Assembly (NCBI GenBank): GCA_017871115.1
Contig: JAFCIZ010000001.1
Span: 4,817,501 to 4,881,500, forward strand
Direction: 5' to 3'
DNA from: Cunninghamella blakesleeana
Taxonomy: Eukaryota > Mucoromycota > Mucoromycetes > Mucorales > Cunninghamellaceae
DNA: 64,000 nt
The notes beneath the pieces are model-generated. The model saw only the letters and a list, made by a program, of their open reading frames with translations, did no database searches and was not told the origin of the DNA. Shown here one piece after another: positions 59,709 through 64,000 of the stretch; the first letter of the stretch is position 1, and each line of letters starts with the position of its first letter. The translations under genes and the position numbers were made by a program.

Positions 59709-62700
59709 AGAATTACCTCTCTTTGAAGTAAAGTTAATACATATAAAGGTCTTGATAATTGCCATTGATCATTATTATCATCAAACAATATTAAACCAAA
59801 TAAAGTAATAAATAAGGACACGATGATATGAGAATTATCTTGTATATATTCTAAACACCAATGAGGATGAGAAGTGGATGAATTTGAATTAACAGATGTA
59901 TTAGATGATGAAGATGATCTACGAATAATAAAAGTGGTGGATGATCTCTTTTGACGTCTACTAACCAAACCTGGATCTTGATATCTTTCAGTCTCTTCAA
60001 CTATAAATGTAAATATATGTTCTAAAGTAGCACAAGCATGCGTACGGATATATGGATCTGGTAATTGTATCCCCTGTTCACACGCCTCCATCATATATAA
60101 AAATGGTTTAACGCCTAATGTTGGTAAGGTTTTTATTTGTTCTAAACTAAATTCATCCATCATTTGAAAATAAGCTTTCGTTACTTTTGGAAAGTTCTAT
60201 AAAGTAATAATAATAGCATAATATATATTTAGTATACCTTTATTTATCCATATTCATATATAAATATATCATTACCACTAAATCAGAAATTGGAATATCG
60301 AGCATCATTTGAAAAATTATATTAAAAGCATCGCTTATAGCACTGTCTTGATATAACCAGAATACACCGAAATTGATATATTTTCCACCTAAACATCTTG
60401 CCAAAATTTGAAAACAAATCATGATTCCTTTATATCTATATAAATCCAATTATATAAATAATAAATATATAGTTGAATATTAAAAAATAGTATTTATCTA
60501 ATTATATCATATTACTTGTCTTGGTATTTTCGATCATCTTGTAGAATATTTCTATCAATAATATGACGCCCTAATAAAAATAATAGTAATAGTAATAAAT
60601 TATAAATAAAAATGAATAAAATAATAAATGATGTTACATATATGCATTTTCTAATTTCATTACCATAAATACTTAAGAGTTGACTTGCATCTTTAAACAA
60701 TAAAATACCATTTGGAGAAGATACATCAAAGTTTAACCGCTGGCTTTTATTATGTACAAGTTCGGCCACAAATTTTAAAAGAGTAGTGGTAACCATAGTG
60801 TCATCAGCCCAAGCTTCTAAACCACGTAAAACAACCGGCATATAATCAGGATAAAACCAATCAAAGAATAAGAGATATTGTTTTCTACTTTGCATAGACA
60901 TAATTAAACCACGCAAATCGCGAAATATATCTTGTAATGCTCTCTATAAAATAAACAAATATATAAATTAGATATAACATCATAAATATATATATATATA
61001 TATACATTTATCCTATATTTTTTTACTTTAACAGGTAATTGTCGGAAAGCTTCTATAGTATCTAATTGTACTAATTCCTCCAACTTTTGCTCAAAAGGTT
61101 TCATAAACGCGTCAAATTCCATTTCATTAACCTCTTCAGCAAACAATATTTTAGATAATATTAGATAATATAACATTCGGTGATGTCGATGAATATTGTT
61201 GTGTGTATGATGATCAAAAAAGGCCAATCCACTGTTCATATGATTTTGTAATAAATATTGAATAGCATCAATTTTACGTAAATTTCTAATTGCACTATAC
61301 CCACTCGCTAAATCATTGAACAAGTCTAATGTATGTTTAATAATAGATTCGTTATCTCCCCAGAATTGAAGATTTGTCAATCTATATAAAAAAAAGATTA
61401 GATATTAGCTCAGATTAATGCAGAAATCTTTTAAAGTCGGAGTTACTTACATTTTCCTTATAATAACATTTAACATTTGAACTTGATCACTAACACCAAA
61501 CACCTTTGTCAGTTGAATATAAACAGATTTTGCTGATGCTTCATTAATATATGATTTACGGAATTGTTGGAAAAAATAAATAAAAGCAGCATCTAACTTT
61601 GCACTTAAAAATGTGACCCCATCTTGTTGTAGCAATTGTTGATTAACTTGCATTAATTGTAACACTTTCGTAGTTATTTCACCATCAACGGTGTCCAAAT
61701 CTTCTGAGCTTAAAAAGGATGGACGATTACCAATAAATACAGCAGCAAAATAAACTAACCAAGCAAATTTAGTTTCTATAATATCTAAAGCTTCTTTGAA
61801 TTGCTCACTTGTTGTCACCATATTACCGGATGTTTGATTTAATAACTCCTTTATAAATATATACAATAAAATAAAAGTAAATAAATGAGAAAACATTCCT
61901 AAACAACTCTTTTTTTTTTCGCAAGTGTATTATATGGGGATATTACCTGATATTCAATAGCAATAGGATCAAATATAGATATAAGAGTGCTACTTGATTC
62001 TCTATATTGTAAACGAGCAATTCTTCCTAACATCATTAATGTATCTACTAAATTGTCTTCATTTTCAAGTGGATCATCCAACATTTCTTCAATTCGTGTT
62101 GGTACCGATTGTATGTTAGTAACAATATAAGTTCCAACTAATTCGACAGTAATAGACTCTAGCTTTTTTACAACGATTTCATCTAATTGCTGATAATAAG
62201 ACATACTTTCCACAATACGTGACCAGAATCCTAACAAGTAATTAGCTGTATTAGGTGACCATTTCCATGATTGAAATGCTTTTAATGTAAAATCTGCTAT
62301 TAAGTGAATCCAATCTTCATAACCTGGTTTTGTTGCCATATCATCCAAAGGAACCATTGTTCGAAAGCGAAATAGTAAACGACAAAATTCATTATAATTA
62401 TCTGAATCATTCATTCCTTGAGATAATATGATGATATTCTGTATTCCGTTCATCATGGTATTAACAAATTGATTTCTTTCTACATCCCCAGTAAATAATG
62501 CTTTTCTTGTAGAGGCTAACATGACGAGACATTCCATTAATTTAGATGTATGTGGTGGTGAGAATTCTTGATAAGCTTGGAAAAAAGTATTTAAAAACCC
62601 TTCTTGTTCATAAATAGATCTCCATGAGGTAGGAACCTAAGAAAAATAAAAGAATAATATAATATACGAAATAGCATAAAAGGGAAAGGAAAAAAAAAAA

Positions 62701-63916
62701 GTTAGATAAACCTCATCCCATTTCTAGCCTCTAGCCCTTTCTCTCTACCTCCCTCTTTTTTTTCTCTTTCTACAAAAAAAGAAAAGAAAAACCCCTCTCG
62801 TAAAAATATAACTCTTACCTGAACAGTACCAATATCTTCACCTGATTCATCTATACTAGTACCGGCAAAGTCATAAGATAAGCAATTTATTAATACTTGT
62901 AAGGTATATTCACATAATCTATTTTCTTGTCCAGGATTATCAAATCGAATCGTATGATCAAGTAAATTTTTTAATGTATCATATGCCATTTTAAAAATAT
63001 CCAATAATTGTGTATCACGAAATCCTGACGCTAAAATTAAAAATTAAAAATTAAAAAAAAGTTATATTAAAAAAAAACTGATATTCAATATTTCAAATAA
63101 ACATCATCATCATGAAGATAAATTACCTGCTTTTCGAAAAGTAGCCGAGTATCTTGGTATAGTTGCAGAATTAATATCCAGAATAATAACACCTAATAAT
63201 TGCATACCAATGATACGATGATCTATGGAAGCATTTAAAAATTGTTGAATATCTTTCAATACTTGTTGATAATCTTCGATCTCGACCCAACCCATTCTTG
63301 TTAAAAGAGCAATCACACCTCCTAATTGGGTCACTATAAACGGCGATATGTCTGGATGTAAAAATGTATATTCTAATAAAAACGTACCTGATCACACATA
63401 AAAAAAAAGAAGAATTAATTCCCACTTGAATAGTTCTCACCACGTTTTTATATAACGACTCGATCTTGTCTTACACACGCAATTTTATCATCCTCTTTTT
63501 TTTTTTTTTTTATCGCATGTTTTTTATTATCTTTATAATATATATATAATATACTGCATATTTATTTACTTACGTAGTTGAAGTTTTGTTTCAATATCAA
63601 ATATAGTAAATTGACCTTTTATTAGTTGTTTCAACCGAGATAAACAAAAAGTTTGTACGTAAGGATTAGGAGTAGCTTCTAATAAGATTCGTAAAGCAGA
63701 CGCAGCTTCTGTAGGTGTTTGAATAACTAAGGATGATGATGAAGTAGGTGAAATGGAAGATAAGAAATATTGTTGCGCTGTTGAATTATCTGTAAAAGTC
63801 GGAAACTCTTTTTCTAATTCTTGTTGCACTTGTATTCTTTTTTCATTGGAACTTGGATTATATAACTGTTCACAGAGTGAAGTATAATATTGAATTCTTT
63901 CATTTTGTTGCTCCAT
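59297..63916 (-). CDS. XPO7: Exportin-7 (RanBP16-like importin-beta family)
   Basis: Twelve exons: 63916-63574, 63387-63127, 63030-62819, 62636-61947, 61848-61451, 61381-61027, 60943-60664, 60570-60516, 60435-60276, 60196-59717, 59637-59569 and 59461-59297, giving 1155 residues (vertebrate XPO7 is about 1090). The LVHNKSQRLNFDVSSPNGILLFKDASQ block is a strong XPO7 signature. The LCEQLYN N-terminus, NYNEFCRLLFRFR and CLGGKYINFGVFWLYQD also fit. It is a HEAT-repeat RanGTP-dependent nuclear transport receptor. A Ser-rich insertion (residues near 980-1000) adds length. An in-frame upstream ATG at 63943 could add nine residues. Confidence 0.92.
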
Positions 63917-64000
63917 GTCTTTCAAAAAAACTATCAATCCCAAATCTATAAAAAGTGATCCTTTCCTTTTTTTTAATAAATAAAACTATTGTTTTTAGTG

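Noticed and set aside
1..64000. CRISPR array, phage or bacterial operon features
   Set aside because: No spaced direct repeats, no Shine-Dalgarno pattern, and introns throughout; the DNA is fungal nuclear.

Overview
The window is nuclear DNA of an early-diverging, very AT-rich filamentous fungus, most likely a Mucoromycota (Mucorales-type) species; I do not assign a species. The reasons are short phase-correct GT-AG introns, very low G+C outside exons, many (TA)n, (TTA)n and poly(A/T) runs, fungal-type genes (ERG27-like reductase, copper-fist factor, Cyc8/Ssn6, MIC19, GH25 muramidase, SRR1-like protein) and APE/reverse-transcriptase LINEs with a two-knuckle ORF1.

Positions 1-15.3 kb form a gene-free retroelement block. 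Its centre, 7152-7879, is a near-perfect palindrome: two arms of about 342 bp around a 44-bp loop, extremely AT-rich. Full-size LINE copies lie on both sides and all point away from it. Copy B and the start of copy C run leftwards on the minus strand; copy A runs rightwards on the plus strand. Copy B has an intact ORF1 and an ORF2 broken by one TGA. Copy A has an intact ORF1 and an ORF2 broken by two stops, a 408-bp solo LTR and a second LTR-like insertion. Farther right are a relic of another LINE family and a 5'-truncated LINE tail with a poly(A) tract and 15-bp target duplications. A short AT-rich core with LINE1s diverging from it resembles the published mosaic centromeres of Mucor, so I propose 7.15-7.88 kb as a candidate centromere core. 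This is inference.

From 15.6 kb to the right edge the window is gene-rich: EMC1 (+), SRR1-like (-), an old LINE relic, a MoxR/ChlI-like AAA protein (+), MIC19 (-), an ML-domain secreted protein (+), PP4 catalytic subunit (+), a propeller-less MIOS/Sea4 (+), a tiny copper-fist protein with an 11-nt microexon (-), ERG27-like (-), a SigF/NTF2-like protein (+), a CENP-L-like kinetochore protein (+), a low-complexity protein with a repeated short motif (+), NAF1 (-), an MBOAT lysophospholipid acyltransferase (-), a second old LINE relic, NDC80 (+), a GH25 muramidase (+), a TMEM115-like protein (-), Cyc8/Ssn6 (+) and exportin-7 (-).

There is no operon logic. Genes are single units in mixed orientation, and the contents are mostly housekeeping: ER membrane insertion, mitochondrial cristae, TORC1 signalling (GATOR2), sterol and phospholipid synthesis, kinetochore, snoRNP assembly, transcriptional repression and nuclear transport. 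Exon models were built by hand from GT-AG sites and checked for reading frame; each multi-exon model totals a whole number of codons. No tRNA, rRNA, CRISPR array or bacterial-type feature was seen.
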